Shown piece after piece: positions 1 through 8,890 of a DNA stretch of 64,000 nt. The notes below the pieces were generated by a model, which searched no databases, was not told where the DNA came from, and saw only the letters and a list, made by a program, of their open reading frames with translations. Both the position numbers and the translations under genes were made by a program. The stretch is from Niabella drilacis. GTDB lineage: Bacteria > Bacteroidota > Bacteroidia > Chitinophagales > Chitinophagaceae. Position 1 is the first letter of the stretch. Each line of letters opens with the position of its first letter. The stretch is taken from assembly GCF_900101395.1 (NCBI RefSeq), contig NZ_FMZO01000011.1:1-64000 (forward strand), read 5' to 3'.

Positions 1-253
1 TGTACCGGGCTATTGAAAAGGCGCTCCCGGTTATAGACTTCAGGTTGAGCCGGGGTAAAAACGCAGATAGTTCATACTCCACAGAATCGGTAAAACCATG
101 AACAATCTTCAGGACAATGGATGAAAAGCTAAGTTTGGTGTTACGGGTAAAATCAACCGAACGGTTAAGATATTGCTTATCCAGAACGGGGCGCTCAACA
201 AAAGAAAAGATTTTTTTTAGAGCCTTCGCTACTGCGCGCTCCTTCAGATTTTG
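1..253 (-). CDS. IS4-type transposase, N-terminal part (runs off window)
   Basis: Read leftward, the frame is open from 253 to the window edge and gives 84 residues with the look of the N-terminal region of Bacteroidota IS4-type (DDE) transposases. The segment 'FTRNTKLSFSS' is followed about 30 residues later by 'ELSAFLPRLNL' and 'GSAFSIARY', the usual helical recognition region before the catalytic DDE core. The core would lie beyond position 1. In this frame a TAA stop lies at 254-256 and there is no ATG, so the start is CTG or another rare codon, or the 5' end is damaged. An ATG at 264-266 opens a different frame that stops after about 23 codons. Family assignment is by residue pattern only. 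An intact element cannot be distinguished from a remnant here. Confidence 0.65.
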
Positions 254-286
254 TTACTTTTGACATATATTTTAGTTTTCAAACAC

Positions 287-331
287 AAAATAAGGCGTTT
301 TTCCCCATAAGGTGATTATACGCCTTATTTT
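287..331. repeat. 11-bp perfect inverted repeat upstream of the transposase
   Basis: AAAATAAGGCG at 287-297 and CGCCTTATTTT at 321-331 form a perfect 11-bp stem with a 23-nt loop. It lies just upstream of the transposase reading frame. It could be a hairpin that blocks outside transcription from entering the transposase, or part of the element's end. No outer terminal inverted repeat or target duplication can be assigned without the other end. Confidence 0.55.
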
Positions 332-517
332 AATAGCATTGGTGTCCTCACAAACCACTAGTAATTACGCATTTTAATAAAATAGATTCCGGTTCATTAT
401 TAGCCGTCAGCAATCAGCTTTCAGCGGCCAGGTCAAAATAGAAAATAGTGAATGGTCAATCGGGTGTAAAATGAATTTACCTACGGAACTTTAAACCTCA
501 AATAGACCATGCCCCTG

Positions 518-1645
518 CTACCACAGGCGCTGCACCAGTTCGCAGGTATTGAGGTCGTTGTTAAAGGATTTTTCGACCAGTGCTTTTCGGAACCGGATCT
601 CGTCCTCGTCAAATGGCTTATAATAGAGCTGGGAAATGATGGAGGCAATGGCATTGGAATTGTTTCCGATATGGCAGGCACCTTCCAGGCCCGTACCGGA
701 CACCATTGCGGGGGTTGTTACACAATGCCTGCCGGAAAACAATGAGTGCAAAAGCTTTAGCCTTATTCCTGTAATATTTTTATTGAAGTTTGGCAGTACG
801 TTGATATGGGCCTTTTGCACCAGGTCGTTGATCTCCGAATCGCTGGGATTGCCGATCAGGCAGGTGTGCTGGCAAAGTGATGCAGCCTTCTGTAACGGCC
901 GCCCCGGGTCTTTTCCTGCAATGATGAAGGGCACCCTTACCTTATTAAAGACCTTGTTGAGCAGCCATAGCGCAGCTTCCTCGTTTTCCGCTACGGAAAG
1001 ATTGCCATGAAAAAGGCAGTGTGTGCCCATGCCTTCAAGGCTGCTTACTTCCTGCCAGGAGGGATACGTGGGCAGCAGGAAGGCATCTTTAAATCCCTGG
1101 TCCTTGAAAAAGCGGATATCTGCTTCTGAAACGCAGGCCAGCATCAGGTTCCTGGGCAGCGTGGGCACATATTTCTTTATAAGCCGGCTTTCTGTTGTAT
1201 AATAAAGCTTTTTAAAAAGATCAGAAGTGGCACGGGCCAGCTCCTTGTAATAGATCTCTTCATTATTATGCATGCGCACACAGATCTTCCGCTCCTTGTT
1301 TTCCAAAAAAGGCAGGATGCCGGTGCAATGGAGTCCTTCCAGCAGTATGGGATGATCGTCTTTGTTGAGCTGTTCCGTCAGCTCCCTGTTGATCCTGGAG
1401 GAAACGATATAAGGAAGCGAAAGGCTGAGGCATTCGGTTTTTTTCCTGCGTTTGTATACGTTTACCGATTCGCAAAAAATATTTAATTCCTTGGGAATGC
1501 CCCGCTCATTATAGCTGAAATAATGGAGATGCACTTTCACGCCGTGCCGGTTGAGGGCCCGGATGCGGTTCATCATATCAATAACGCCACCGTAGTCTGC
1601 CGGCCACGGCACATCCAAACAAACAATATGTAAATGATTGCTCAA
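518..1645 (-). CDS. Glycosyltransferase, GT-B fold (GT4-like)
   Basis: A 375-residue cytoplasmic protein with the two-lobed layout of GT-B glycosyltransferases. The N-terminal Rossmann lobe begins 'HLHIVCLDVPWPADYGGVIDMMNRI' in sense, with a GG turn after the first strand. The C-terminal lobe starts near 'CLFHGNLSVAENEEA' and carries a donor-site region around 'TGIRLKLLHSLFSGRHCV' and 'GTGLEGA'. It probably transfers a sugar from an activated nucleotide donor to a surface glycan; donor and acceptor are unknown. The start is TTG at 1643-1645. An in-frame TAG at 1649-1651, which is the stop of the upstream gene, excludes any earlier start, and a later ATG would remove the first beta-strand. Only three bases separate the two genes, so they are co-transcribed. 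Confidence 0.8.
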   Translation of the reverse strand: MSNHLHIVCLDVPWPADYGGVIDMMNRIRALNRHGVKVHLHYFSYNERGIPKELNIFCESVNVYKRRKKTECLSLSLPYIVSSRINRELTEQLNKDDHPILLEGLHCTGILPFLENKERKICVRMHNNEEIYYKELARATSDLFKKLYYTTESRLIKKYVPTLPRNLMLACVSEADIRFFKDQGFKDAFLLPTYPSWQEVSSLEGMGTHCLFHGNLSVAENEEAALWLLNKVFNKVRVPFIIAGKDPGRPLQKAASLCQHTCLIGNPSDSEINDLVQKAHINVLPNFNKNITGIRLKLLHSLFSGRHCVTTPAMVSGTGLEGACHIGNNSNAIASIISQLYYKPFDEDEIRFRKALVEKSFNNDLNTCELVQRLW

Positions 1646-1648
1646 GTT

Positions 1649-2740
1649 CTATACCAACGAGTTATAAAAATCCAGTACTTTATACTGTTCCCGCTCCCAA
1701 TTTAGATCTTTTTTTGCTGACCTGCAATTGAGTTGTAATGTTTGATATAGAACAACATCTTCCATTAAAAGGTTGAGTTGGCCGGAAATGACGGCGGGCG
1801 ATAATGCATCGATAAGCACTGCAATATGATATTGATCATTGATCTTCTTTATTTCCGGGTAATTCATGGTCAGTTGCGGGATCTCTGCCTGGATGTAATC
1901 GAAAAGCTTGTTGGGAAGCGCCCAGTACTGGTTCATGCCGGTGGCTTCAATAAGCCCCACAGCCACTTTTGCCTGGCGGATGGCATCCCGCAAAGCATCC
2001 GGAGGCGTCATCCCTTTCAGGATCACTTTTTCTTCCACGTTGTTTTCCTTTATAAGTTGTACCAGCTGCGGCATAAAATTCCCGTCTCCGTAAATATGCA
2101 GGGGATGGCGTACCTGTTTCATAGCAGGAATAAGCGCTTCAAATCCCCTGCCTTCATTAACGGCTCCGGCATAAATGATATATTCCGGCAGGCCGGGGGT
2201 ACTCTCCTGGAGCTGGCTGGCAGCAATATTGCGTATGGTTTTATAGGATACCTGGTAGCGTTTCTCAAATTCGCGGGCAATACTGTCACATACGGTATAC
2301 CCGTACCGGAACCCGGGTACCGCAAATTTTTCAATGGCCGTCCATATTTTAAATGATAAGGGATTTGTTTTTACTTCCTTTAATTCGGTAAAGAACTCAT
2401 GGGCATCATAAACCCGCTTACTTCCATGAAGCCTGGATACAAACAGGCAGGGGAGGATCGTATCCAGGTCAATAGCACAAATAACAGGGACCTTATGGAA
2501 CAACAGCCAAAAGAACAGGCGGATATTATATTCTGCATAAAACAACTTCCCCTTCGAAAAAAAACAGCGCAGTCTTTTTTGCCTGAATGGTTTGGCCGGC
2601 AGCGCGGAGGAACCCTTTAATTTGCGGCCAACCAGCGTGACCTGCCATCCGTTTGCTGCGAGCGTTGAGCAAATGCGGTTCATCCGCTGGTCAAATGACA
2701 GATCATTTGTGACGGTAAAAAAAACTCGTTTTTGTTTCAA
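1649..2740 (-). CDS. Glycosyltransferase, GT-B fold (GT4-like)
   Basis: A 363-residue second glycosyltransferase, first gene of the leftward pair. The N-terminus 'RVFFTVTNDLSFDQRMNRIC' is typical of Bacteroidota GT4 enzymes. 'YAGAVNEGRGFEALIPAM' marks the start of the donor-binding lobe, and 'VGLIEATGMNQYWALPNKLFDYIQAEIPQL' (read in pieces) is the usual donor-binding helix region. The start codon is TTG at 2738-2740; an in-frame TAA lies a few codons upstream and no ATG lies before the first strand. It probably acts with its neighbour in exopolysaccharide or lipopolysaccharide assembly. No flippase, polymerase or initiating transferase is visible, so the pathway cannot be named. Confidence 0.8.
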   Translation of the reverse strand: MKQKRVFFTVTNDLSFDQRMNRICSTLAANGWQVTLVGRKLKGSSALPAKPFRQKRLRCFFSKGKLFYAEYNIRLFFWLLFHKVPVICAIDLDTILPCLFVSRLHGSKRVYDAHEFFTELKEVKTNPLSFKIWTAIEKFAVPGFRYGYTVCDSIAREFEKRYQVSYKTIRNIAASQLQESTPGLPEYIIYAGAVNEGRGFEALIPAMKQVRHPLHIYGDGNFMPQLVQLIKENNVEEKVILKGMTPPDALRDAIRQAKVAVGLIEATGMNQYWALPNKLFDYIQAEIPQLTMNYPEIKKINDQYHIAVLIDALSPAVISGQLNLLMEDVVLYQTLQLNCRSAKKDLNWEREQYKVLDFYNSLV

Positions 2741-2945
2741 TCTTTTCGCGGATTATTGAACGTAGCCAGTGCAAGAATAATAAACAGGCGCGAATATCCT
2801 CATTTTTTGAGGGAAAATTTTGGGAATTTGAAAATTTGAGAATATGGGTCCTTATCAGGTATAAAACCGGATCTGACAAAAACCTTAAACTTTAAACCTG
2901 GAACCAAAGAAAGCCCCGGGAGGCGTGCACACGGATCAAATATGA
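2741..2945. other. Spacer with a heptad-type array
   Basis: No gene is seen between the receptor stop and the glycosyltransferase start. The spacer holds an A/T-rich 'gaatttgaaaatttgag' stretch near 2822 and a short array at about 2882-2906 in which AAAC recurs every seven bases. This array belongs to the dispersed family described under findings. Confidence 0.5.
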
Positions 2946-5594
2946 TTACTGTCCGCCCATGCCCTGCATGCCCCCCTGTATGCTTTCCTGTTCGCCTTTC
3001 ATATTCTTGCGTTTGAACAGGGAAGCATCAAACTTACCGAAGCGATAGGCAAAATTCAGCCGGAAGAACTGCTGGTCGCGGGTGCGTACCTGGTGTTGAT
3101 TAAAGAAGGTGGAGGAAGTATATACGTCATTCTTCCTTGTCTTGAAAATATCGTTCACACTAAGGGTCACAGAAGCTGCTTTTCCTTTGAGGAACTCATA
3201 TTTCAGTGCAGCATCCACGCCATAATTGGGCATGGTGTAGCCCTGTGCATTGCCGCTTACCGTACCGCCCATAAATCCGCGTCCGCCGCCGGAGTTGTTA
3301 CTGCTGCTGCCTCCCGGGGCCAGTACGGTTTTGGAATTATAATCTCCGGACAGCTGCAGCGTAAAGTTGGCAGGCAGCTTGAAATCATTATTGATCTTGC
3401 CAAACCAGCTATAGATCTGGTCTGCAGTTGGGATGGCCGGATCATCGATGTTGATTTTTGAGGTGTAGATATTGACGTTGCTGGTCAGATCCCACCAGGG
3501 GGTCAGCTTGTTCTTACCTACAGCCTCAAAGCCACCCACAAAACTGGAGTTGGCGTTGATGAACGTATTCACCAATACCGGCCGGTCGTTGATCGGGTTT
3601 ACATCCGGCGACTGGTACCGGGTAATAAGCCCGAAAGTGTGCTTATAGTATACCGAAAGGATCAGGCTGTTGTTCCGGTTGAAATTGTTGGAGTAAGACA
3701 GCTCAAACGAGTTGGTGAACTCCGGCTTCAGGTCGGGATTACCCCGGCTAAGGTTGAGCGAATCAGAGTAATCCGTAAAGGGAAACAGCTGAAAGAATCC
3801 CGGGCGGTTGATGCGGCGGCTGTAGTTAAGCTGCAGATCCTGTTTGTCGTTTAGTTTCTGGCTCAGGAACACGCTTGGGAACAGGCTTACCGGGTACTTG
3901 ATATTAAAGTGATTACTGGAAGACTCGAAATTGCCGGAACTGTTCCTGGTGCTGGTATAAACAGTACCGTCGTAGTTCGAACTTTCCAGCCTTACCCCAA
4001 CCTGGTAGCCGAATTTTTCACCTATTTTACTGGAAAAATTGCCATAGGCGGCTAATACCTGGTCCTTATAATCGAACCGGGAAGACAGGGGTGGCTGCAG
4101 TTGCAGGGCGCCGTTGGAGAGTACGTAATACATATTGTTCTGGCTGGATACGCTGGTCTGGTTCATCCGCACGCCGGCTTCCAGTTTGGAATTATCGGAC
4201 AGGGGGTTGGTATAATCCGCCTGGGCGGTAATGCGCTCCGTGGTCCCGTTGCCCTTCTGCAACTGGTTAAAGCTCCGGGTCTGTGGCCCAGAAACATTAT
4301 CGAAGATGCTGTTGTTTACGGCTGTCTGGTTGTCATTTTTACTTTTATTATAGTTGGCATCTGCGGTGAGCTGGTGCCCGTTCTTTGGAAAATTATGTAC
4401 ATAGCCCAGGCTACCGCCGAGGTTGCGGAAACTAAAGTTTCCGTTGGATTCCCGGATGGTTTTGGAGTGGGCCTGGTATCCGTTGGCCAGCGTATCTACA
4501 AAAAGATCACTTTCCGTATTGTTATTGAATTTACCCTTTACCCCTATACCGGAAAGTGTAAGGGTATTACGGTTATCCAGAAAATAATCAAAACCTGCTC
4601 TTCCAAACATGAAGGTTCCATCGCCCACATTGTGGTCGGTTTGCAGCAGGCGGGTTGTAGTATCACTTAAAGTGGTAGACCGCTCGGTGGTTCCGTCGGA
4701 AACCGATTTACGCTGACCGTAATTGGCGTTGGCAAAAATGTTGAATTTACCCTGGCGGACGTTTACATTGCCGCCGGCATTCAACTTGCCCCGCTGGTCA
4801 ATTCCCGCTCTTACGTTTCCGCTGTATCCCACCCGTTTTGTTTTTTTCAGCACAATGTTGAGAATACCGGCAGTTCCTCCGGATGCATCGTATTTGGCAG
4901 AAGGGTTGGTGATTACCTCAATAGTTTCGATCTGGTCGGAAGGGATCTGGTCCAGGGTAAGCGTTGTAGGCCTTCCGTCCACGAAGATCTGGGGGCTGCT
5001 GTTCCGGATGCTGATGTTCCCGTCGATATCGACGTTTACTGAAGGGATATTTTTTAAAAGGTCTGTTGCCGTGCCTCCTGCGGCCATCAGGTTATTTTCA
5101 ACATTATATACTTTACGGTCAATACCCAGGCTCACAGAAGGCTTGGAGCCGGAAACCGTAACGTTGGAAAGGGTCTGGTTATCGATGCCCAGCCGGATAT
5201 TGCCCAGGTCTTTGTCCAGGTTGCCCAGCAATGATGCCATGTCCCTGTTGCCCTGTTTTAATTTGGCGGGGTCAATAAAGGAAAAAGGTTTTTGATAGGC
5301 TTTATAACCGATCCCGGTGATCTCAAGCTGGTACCGGCCTATGGCGGGAACGCCTTCCAGCCGGAACTCACCGTTCGCCTTTGTGAGCATGCCGGTAACA
5401 ACCGTTGTTTTGTTTTGCCCGGAAGCGCTGTCCTTTTTGATCTGGACCAGTTGTATGGATGCGGCATCGATCCCTTTGCCGGTTGCTGAATCGACTACTC
5501 TTCCATAGAGGGCTCCTGCGGGCATCTGGCCATTCTGTGCATATATACAGGTCGACAATAAAAGCATCAACCCCAGGAATAACTGTTTTTTCAT
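2946..5594 (-). CDS. Outer-membrane beta-barrel receptor (TonB-dependent type)
   Basis: An 882-residue outer-membrane receptor. It has a signal peptide (about 1-19, ending 'CIYAQ'), then a carboxypeptidase-regulatory-like beta-sandwich ('GALYGRVVDSATGKGIDAASIQL', about 25-125 in extent), a TonB plug ('DLLKNIPSVNVDIDGNISIR', 'IFVDGRPTTL', 'IEVITNPSAKYDASG', about 140-250) and a long beta-barrel to the end. The plug resembles the outer-membrane beta-barrel family (OMP_b-brl_3) rather than the SusC family, and no SusD partner gene is adjacent. The Gly/Ser-rich loop near residue 770 and the Gly/Met/Gln-rich tail (MQGMGGQ) are unusual but are probably surface-exposed or periplasmic. The substrate is unknown. 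The ATG start at 5594 is fixed by the signal peptide. Confidence 0.85.
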   Translation of the reverse strand: MKKQLFLGLMLLLSTCIYAQNGQMPAGALYGRVVDSATGKGIDAASIQLVQIKKDSASGQNKTTVVTGMLTKANGEFRLEGVPAIGRYQLEITGIGYKAYQKPFSFIDPAKLKQGNRDMASLLGNLDKDLGNIRLGIDNQTLSNVTVSGSKPSVSLGIDRKVYNVENNLMAAGGTATDLLKNIPSVNVDIDGNISIRNSSPQIFVDGRPTTLTLDQIPSDQIETIEVITNPSAKYDASGGTAGILNIVLKKTKRVGYSGNVRAGIDQRGKLNAGGNVNVRQGKFNIFANANYGQRKSVSDGTTERSTTLSDTTTRLLQTDHNVGDGTFMFGRAGFDYFLDNRNTLTLSGIGVKGKFNNNTESDLFVDTLANGYQAHSKTIRESNGNFSFRNLGGSLGYVHNFPKNGHQLTADANYNKSKNDNQTAVNNSIFDNVSGPQTRSFNQLQKGNGTTERITAQADYTNPLSDNSKLEAGVRMNQTSVSSQNNMYYVLSNGALQLQPPLSSRFDYKDQVLAAYGNFSSKIGEKFGYQVGVRLESSNYDGTVYTSTRNSSGNFESSSNHFNIKYPVSLFPSVFLSQKLNDKQDLQLNYSRRINRPGFFQLFPFTDYSDSLNLSRGNPDLKPEFTNSFELSYSNNFNRNNSLILSVYYKHTFGLITRYQSPDVNPINDRPVLVNTFINANSSFVGGFEAVGKNKLTPWWDLTSNVNIYTSKINIDDPAIPTADQIYSWFGKINNDFKLPANFTLQLSGDYNSKTVLAPGGSSSNNSGGGRGFMGGTVSGNAQGYTMPNYGVDAALKYEFLKGKAASVTLSVNDIFKTRKNDVYTSSTFFNQHQVRTRDQQFFRLNFAYRFGKFDASLFKRKNMKGEQESIQGGMQGMGGQ

Positions 5595-5694
5595 TAAAAA
5601 TTATTTTAGTGCGTTAGACGCGTAATTAATGGAATTCTTGTTATGGGCTTCAAAAAATTTGACAAATGCATAAAACCCGGTATAAAGCGGCCAT

Positions 5695-6252
5695 TTAAAG
5701 GACAAAGCAAAGCAATACCAGGTTTACCAGCCCGATAACCAGTCCGTAAAGGAGCCCGGCGTTGCGGTACCGCCGGAGTTGAGCCGCCATATCCTTCTTC
5801 ATAAGGGACGACAGTGGTTTTTCTGTAAGTTGCCGGGTTACGATCTGCTCAGGATTCAGTTCATTTTTAAGATTGGCTGTCAGCTGCAGCATCACCTGGG
5901 GAAACAGGGTCTTCAGCTGGTCGATAAAAACTTCCCGGATCTTATCGGTCGTTTTGTTGCCGATGAACATTGCCAGCATGGGGATCTCTTCCTTCAGTTT
6001 TACGTTCAGGAAATCATCAATATGTTTTTCGATGGAAGGCATTGCTTTTTCGATCAGTGCCGGGTCGCTGATCTTTTGCTCGATATTAAAAGACTGTTTC
6101 ATCAGCTGGCCCGCCCAGTGCCCTGCTTTTGCAGCAAGCGGCGCATCCTGGCGGGGAAGGTACCGGTTCATAAAATAATTACCGGCGATCCAGTGAATCA
6201 GCCAGCCGGCAAAGGCCGAAACAGGAAGGATAAGGAATAACCAGCAGGACAT
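5695..6252 (-). CDS. DUF445-like small membrane protein
   Basis: A 185-residue protein with a hydrophobic N-terminal helix ('WLFLILPVSAFAGWLIHWIAG'-type), a charged helical middle and a C-terminal membrane helix ('GLLYGLVIGLVNLVLLCFVL'). This arrangement and the motif 'IGNKTTDKIREVF' resemble DUF445 membrane proteins, whose function is unknown. The open frame extends upstream through the tRNA-His gene. The ATG at 6252 is chosen because it starts the membrane helix and lies just after the tRNA terminator. The gene therefore probably has its own promoter between about 6252 and 6280, though none is clear. Confidence 0.65.
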   Translation of the reverse strand: MSCWLFLILPVSAFAGWLIHWIAGNYFMNRYLPRQDAPLAAKAGHWAGQLMKQSFNIEQKISDPALIEKAMPSIEKHIDDFLNVKLKEEIPMLAMFIGNKTTDKIREVFIDQLKTLFPQVMLQLTANLKNELNPEQIVTRQLTEKPLSSLMKKDMAAQLRRYRNAGLLYGLVIGLVNLVLLCFVL

Positions 6253-6280
6253 GAAAACAGTTTTTATTATGGAATACCTA

Positions 6281-6311
6281 CAAAAAAACCCCGAATCGCA
6301 ATTCGGGGTTT
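6281..6311 (-). terminator. Rho-independent terminator of tRNA-His
   Basis: AACCCCGAAT (6287-6296), a four-base loop and ATTCGGGGTT (6301-6310) form a perfect 10-bp stem. On the minus strand a run of T (6282-6288) follows. It lies just 3' of the tRNA gene and before the DUF445-like gene, separating the two. Confidence 0.85.
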
Positions 6312-6317
6312 GATCAG

Positions 6318-6392
6318 GGTGGCTAACCGGGTTCGAACCGGCGACCCTCAGAACCACAATCTGATGCTCTAACCAACTGAGCTATAGCCACC
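6318..6392 (-). tRNA. tRNA-His (anticodon GTG)
   Basis: Read leftward, the sequence folds as a full cloverleaf. The acceptor is GTGGCTA paired with TAGCCAC, with an extra G at position -1 (6392) opposite a C discriminator, the hallmark of tRNA-His. The D arm contains AGCTCAGTTGGTTAGAGC, the anticodon loop contains GTG, and the T arm contains GGTTCGAACC. CCA is not encoded. It delivers histidine at CAC/CAU codons. Confidence 0.95.
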
Positions 6393-6404
6393 ATTACAGG
6401 GCTG

Positions 6405-6412
6405 CAAATGTA
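6405..6412 (-). promoter_or_regulatory. Candidate -7 promoter element of tRNA-His
   Basis: The minus strand reads TACATTTG, an exact match to the Bacteroidota -7 consensus TAnnTTTG, ending 13 bases before the mature 5' end of the tRNA. A TTTG lies upstream, but at 15 bases it is closer than the usual spacing of about 19, so the -33 element is uncertain. Confidence 0.5.
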
Positions 6413-6552
6413 AATAAAAAATCGGAACAAACCATAGGAAAATATTTATTTTGACATCAAATATTTTTATTGATGTAATTTTAGGCAGGAAATTTTATCA
6501 ATTTATTGTCTTAAAAAAAAAAGTGAAATACGTAAGGCATCGTTTTAAGCAG

Positions 6553-6560
6553 TATTTTTG
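6553..6560 (+). promoter_or_regulatory. Candidate -7 element of the protease gene
   Basis: TATTTTTG matches TAnnTTTG. A transcript from here would begin near 6566, on top of the upstream ATG at 6565. This favours translation from the second ATG at 6595. No clear -33 element was found. Confidence 0.4.
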
Positions 6561-6594
6561 GTAAATGCGTGGTTTGTTAAAGTATATATTGAAT

Positions 6595-8736
6595 ATGAAA
6601 AGATTACCATTTATATTATTGGTTGTTTTATTGATCGGATCCTTTTTTGCATTTAAATCGTCTGTTGCCCGCACACCACCGGGCAAATACGAGCAGATCA
6701 TGGGCCTGGTAGGCCAGCTTTTGGTTCAGGGACATTTCAGTCCGCAAAATATCGACGACAACTTTTCCAGGAAAGTCTTTGATAAATTTATGGATGACCT
6801 TGACTTTGAGAAGAACGTTTTTTTGAAGTCGGATTATGATTCGCTGGCGGCCATTTATGCCAACCATATTGATGATGAAATGAAAGGAGCCCCGGTACAG
6901 AGTTTTCTTGCGATCTCCGCTGTTTTTGATAAAAGGATCCAGGAATCCTCCAACTGGAGCAAGGCCATCCTGGCAAAGCCATTCGACTTTACGGTGAATG
7001 AATCCGTTGCCATGAATTTTGATAAGTTGCAGTATCCTGCCAGCGAAGCCGAACGCAGGGATCGCTGGAGAAAGAAACTGAAATACCTGACGCTGGAAAA
7101 ATATGTAGACCTGCTGGATGAAAAGAAGGCGAATAAGGATCAGAAGGGCTATGTGATCAAAAGTGATAAGGAACTTGAGGCGCAGGCCCGCGGCAGGACA
7201 GATACCGTTATGGGCCGGCTATTTGAGCGTTACAAGGCGAAGTATACGGACAATGACAAGTTTGATATGTTCATGAATACTATCGCCAATACTATGGATC
7301 CGCATACCAGTTTTATGGCCCCGGTAGACCGGCGTTATTTTGATGAAGAGATGAGCGGTACTTTTTTTGGTATCGGCGCCTTATTACAACAGGCAGATGG
7401 CAAGATCAAGATTTCGTCGCTGAACGCAGGAAGCCCTGCTGAAAAGTCGGGTCAGCTGCAAAACGGGGACATCATTACCAAAGTGGCCCAGGGCGACGGT
7501 CCGGCGGAAGACCTGATGGGCTACAATGTACAGGACGCGGTAAAGCTGATCCGTGGTAAAGAAGGTACTATCGTAAAACTAACCGTAAGAAAAACGGACG
7601 GCACCGTGAAGGTTGTGGCTATTAAAAGGGAAAAGATCGAGGCCGATTTTGATACTTATGCCCGCAGCGCGGTGATCAATGACCCGGTAAAACATACGAA
7701 GGTGGGGATCATTTACCTGCCGGAATTCTATGCCGCTTTTGATGACCCCAACGGTCGCCGCAGCTACCTGGATGTGGCAAAAGAAGTGCAGAAACTGAAG
7801 GACGCCAAGGTAAACGGCATCATCATTGATCTGCGGTACAATGGCGGGGGCTCTTTGTATGATGTAGTGCAGATGGTAGGGCTTTTTGTAGGAAAGGGAC
7901 CGGTGGTTCAGGTAAAAGACCGGATCAACAGGGCCAATGTACTGGATGTAAAAGATGAGTCCGTCCTTTATGATGGTCCGCTGGCAGTGATGGTCAATGA
8001 ATTCAGCGCCTCTGCTTCCGAAATATTTGCCGCCGCCATACAGGACTATGGCAGGGGAGTGATCATCGGAAGTACCTCTACATTTGGAAAGGGTACGGTG
8101 CAGCGCAACTTTGGTTTGGATGCCAAGAACGGGATCACTTATGGCGAATCGGATCTGGGAACAGTAAAGCTGACACTACAAAAGTTTTACAGGGTAAGTG
8201 GCGGCTCTACCCAGTTAAAAGGTGTGGAGTCTGACATTGTGCTGCCCAGCTATATGGATGTGCTGAAGCTGAAGGAGAAAGATAATAAGGACGCATTACC
8301 TTACGACGAAATCGCCAGGGCTTCTTACAGCCCCTGGAAGAGCAGCTGGAACCTGGGCGAAATAAAAGCTTTGAGCGACCAGCGCCTGAAGACAGACAGT
8401 GCCTTCAAGATCATTAAAGCGAATAGTCAGTGGCTGGTACGGGAGAATGATGAAAGTTCCCTGAACATTGATACTTACCGGGCAGAGCGGAAGGCGATCA
8501 AAGCAAAATCGGATCAGCTGAATGCTGCTCAGAAGCTGAAGTCCACAATGGATATAACCCTGCTTCCGGCGGAGGTCAATAAATTTGCGGGAGATAAGAC
8601 CAAGGCCGAAAGAGCCAAACAATGGCTGAAGAGCCTGAGTGAAGACATTTACCTGAACCAGGCCGCCGATGTAGTGGATGATATGATCAACATTGACCGC
8701 CTGGCAAAGAACGCCACGCCGGTAGTTACCCAATAA
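6595..8736 (+). CDS. Carboxy-terminal processing protease, S41 (Prc/Tsp type)
   Basis: A periplasmic serine protease of 713 residues that degrades or trims envelope proteins from their C-termini. It has a signal peptide ('RLPFILLVVLLIGSFFAF'), a long N-terminal helical domain (about 30-230), a PDZ domain (about 240-335, with 'GIGALLQQ' and 'GSPAEKSGQLQNGD'), the S41 protease core (about 370-560) and a C-terminal helical region like that of E. coli Prc. 'FSASASEIFAAA' holds the catalytic Ser (middle Ser, about 473) and 'FGKGTVQ' the catalytic Lys (about 499). Its length, about 700, fits the Prc/Tsp subgroup rather than short CtpA. An upstream ATG at 6565 would add ten residues before the signal peptide and is disfavoured by the promoter position. 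A terminator follows. Confidence 0.9.
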   Translation: MKRLPFILLVVLLIGSFFAFKSSVARTPPGKYEQIMGLVGQLLVQGHFSPQNIDDNFSRKVFDKFMDDLDFEKNVFLKSDYDSLAAIYANHIDDEMKGAPVQSFLAISAVFDKRIQESSNWSKAILAKPFDFTVNESVAMNFDKLQYPASEAERRDRWRKKLKYLTLEKYVDLLDEKKANKDQKGYVIKSDKELEAQARGRTDTVMGRLFERYKAKYTDNDKFDMFMNTIANTMDPHTSFMAPVDRRYFDEEMSGTFFGIGALLQQADGKIKISSLNAGSPAEKSGQLQNGDIITKVAQGDGPAEDLMGYNVQDAVKLIRGKEGTIVKLTVRKTDGTVKVVAIKREKIEADFDTYARSAVINDPVKHTKVGIIYLPEFYAAFDDPNGRRSYLDVAKEVQKLKDAKVNGIIIDLRYNGGGSLYDVVQMVGLFVGKGPVVQVKDRINRANVLDVKDESVLYDGPLAVMVNEFSASASEIFAAAIQDYGRGVIIGSTSTFGKGTVQRNFGLDAKNGITYGESDLGTVKLTLQKFYRVSGGSTQLKGVESDIVLPSYMDVLKLKEKDNKDALPYDEIARASYSPWKSSWNLGEIKALSDQRLKTDSAFKIIKANSQWLVRENDESSLNIDTYRAERKAIKAKSDQLNAAQKLKSTMDITLLPAEVNKFAGDKTKAERAKQWLKSLSEDIYLNQAADVVDDMINIDRLAKNATPVVTQ

Positions 8737-8791
8737 GTGCATTATAGCAAGGGCATGTGCCCGATGCACATGCAAAGAATAATAAACAGGA

Positions 8792-8822
8792 GGGAAGGAG
8801 CCATTGCTCTTTCCCTTTTTTT
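8792..8822 (+). terminator. Terminator after the S41 protease
   Basis: GGGAAGGAGC (8792-8801), CATT loop, GCTCTTTCCC, then seven T residues. One G-T pair interrupts the stem. It lies about 55 bases after the protease stop. Confidence 0.75.
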
Positions 8823-8839
8823 GCGGGTGCAGCGGGCAT

Positions 8840-8863
8840 AAAAAAACCGGCTACAGGGCCGGT
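8840..8863 (-). terminator. Terminator of the leftward isomerase/permease operon
   Basis: ACCGGC (8846-8851) pairs with GCCGGT (8858-8863). On the minus strand a seven-T run follows (8840-8846). It lies about 30 bases after the stop of the isomerase at 8891, facing the protease terminator. Confidence 0.75.
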
Positions 8864-8890
8864 CTTGACGATATAGGTGATTGGTTTACG

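Noticed and set aside
4723-5295. Rightward 190-codon open frame inside the outer-membrane receptor
   Set aside because: It is antisense to a well-supported receptor gene and shows no domain or signal-peptide pattern.
6253-6357. Upstream extension of the DUF445-like gene to 6357
   Set aside because: It would be translated from inside the tRNA-His gene and across its terminator; the ATG at 6252 directly starts the membrane helix.
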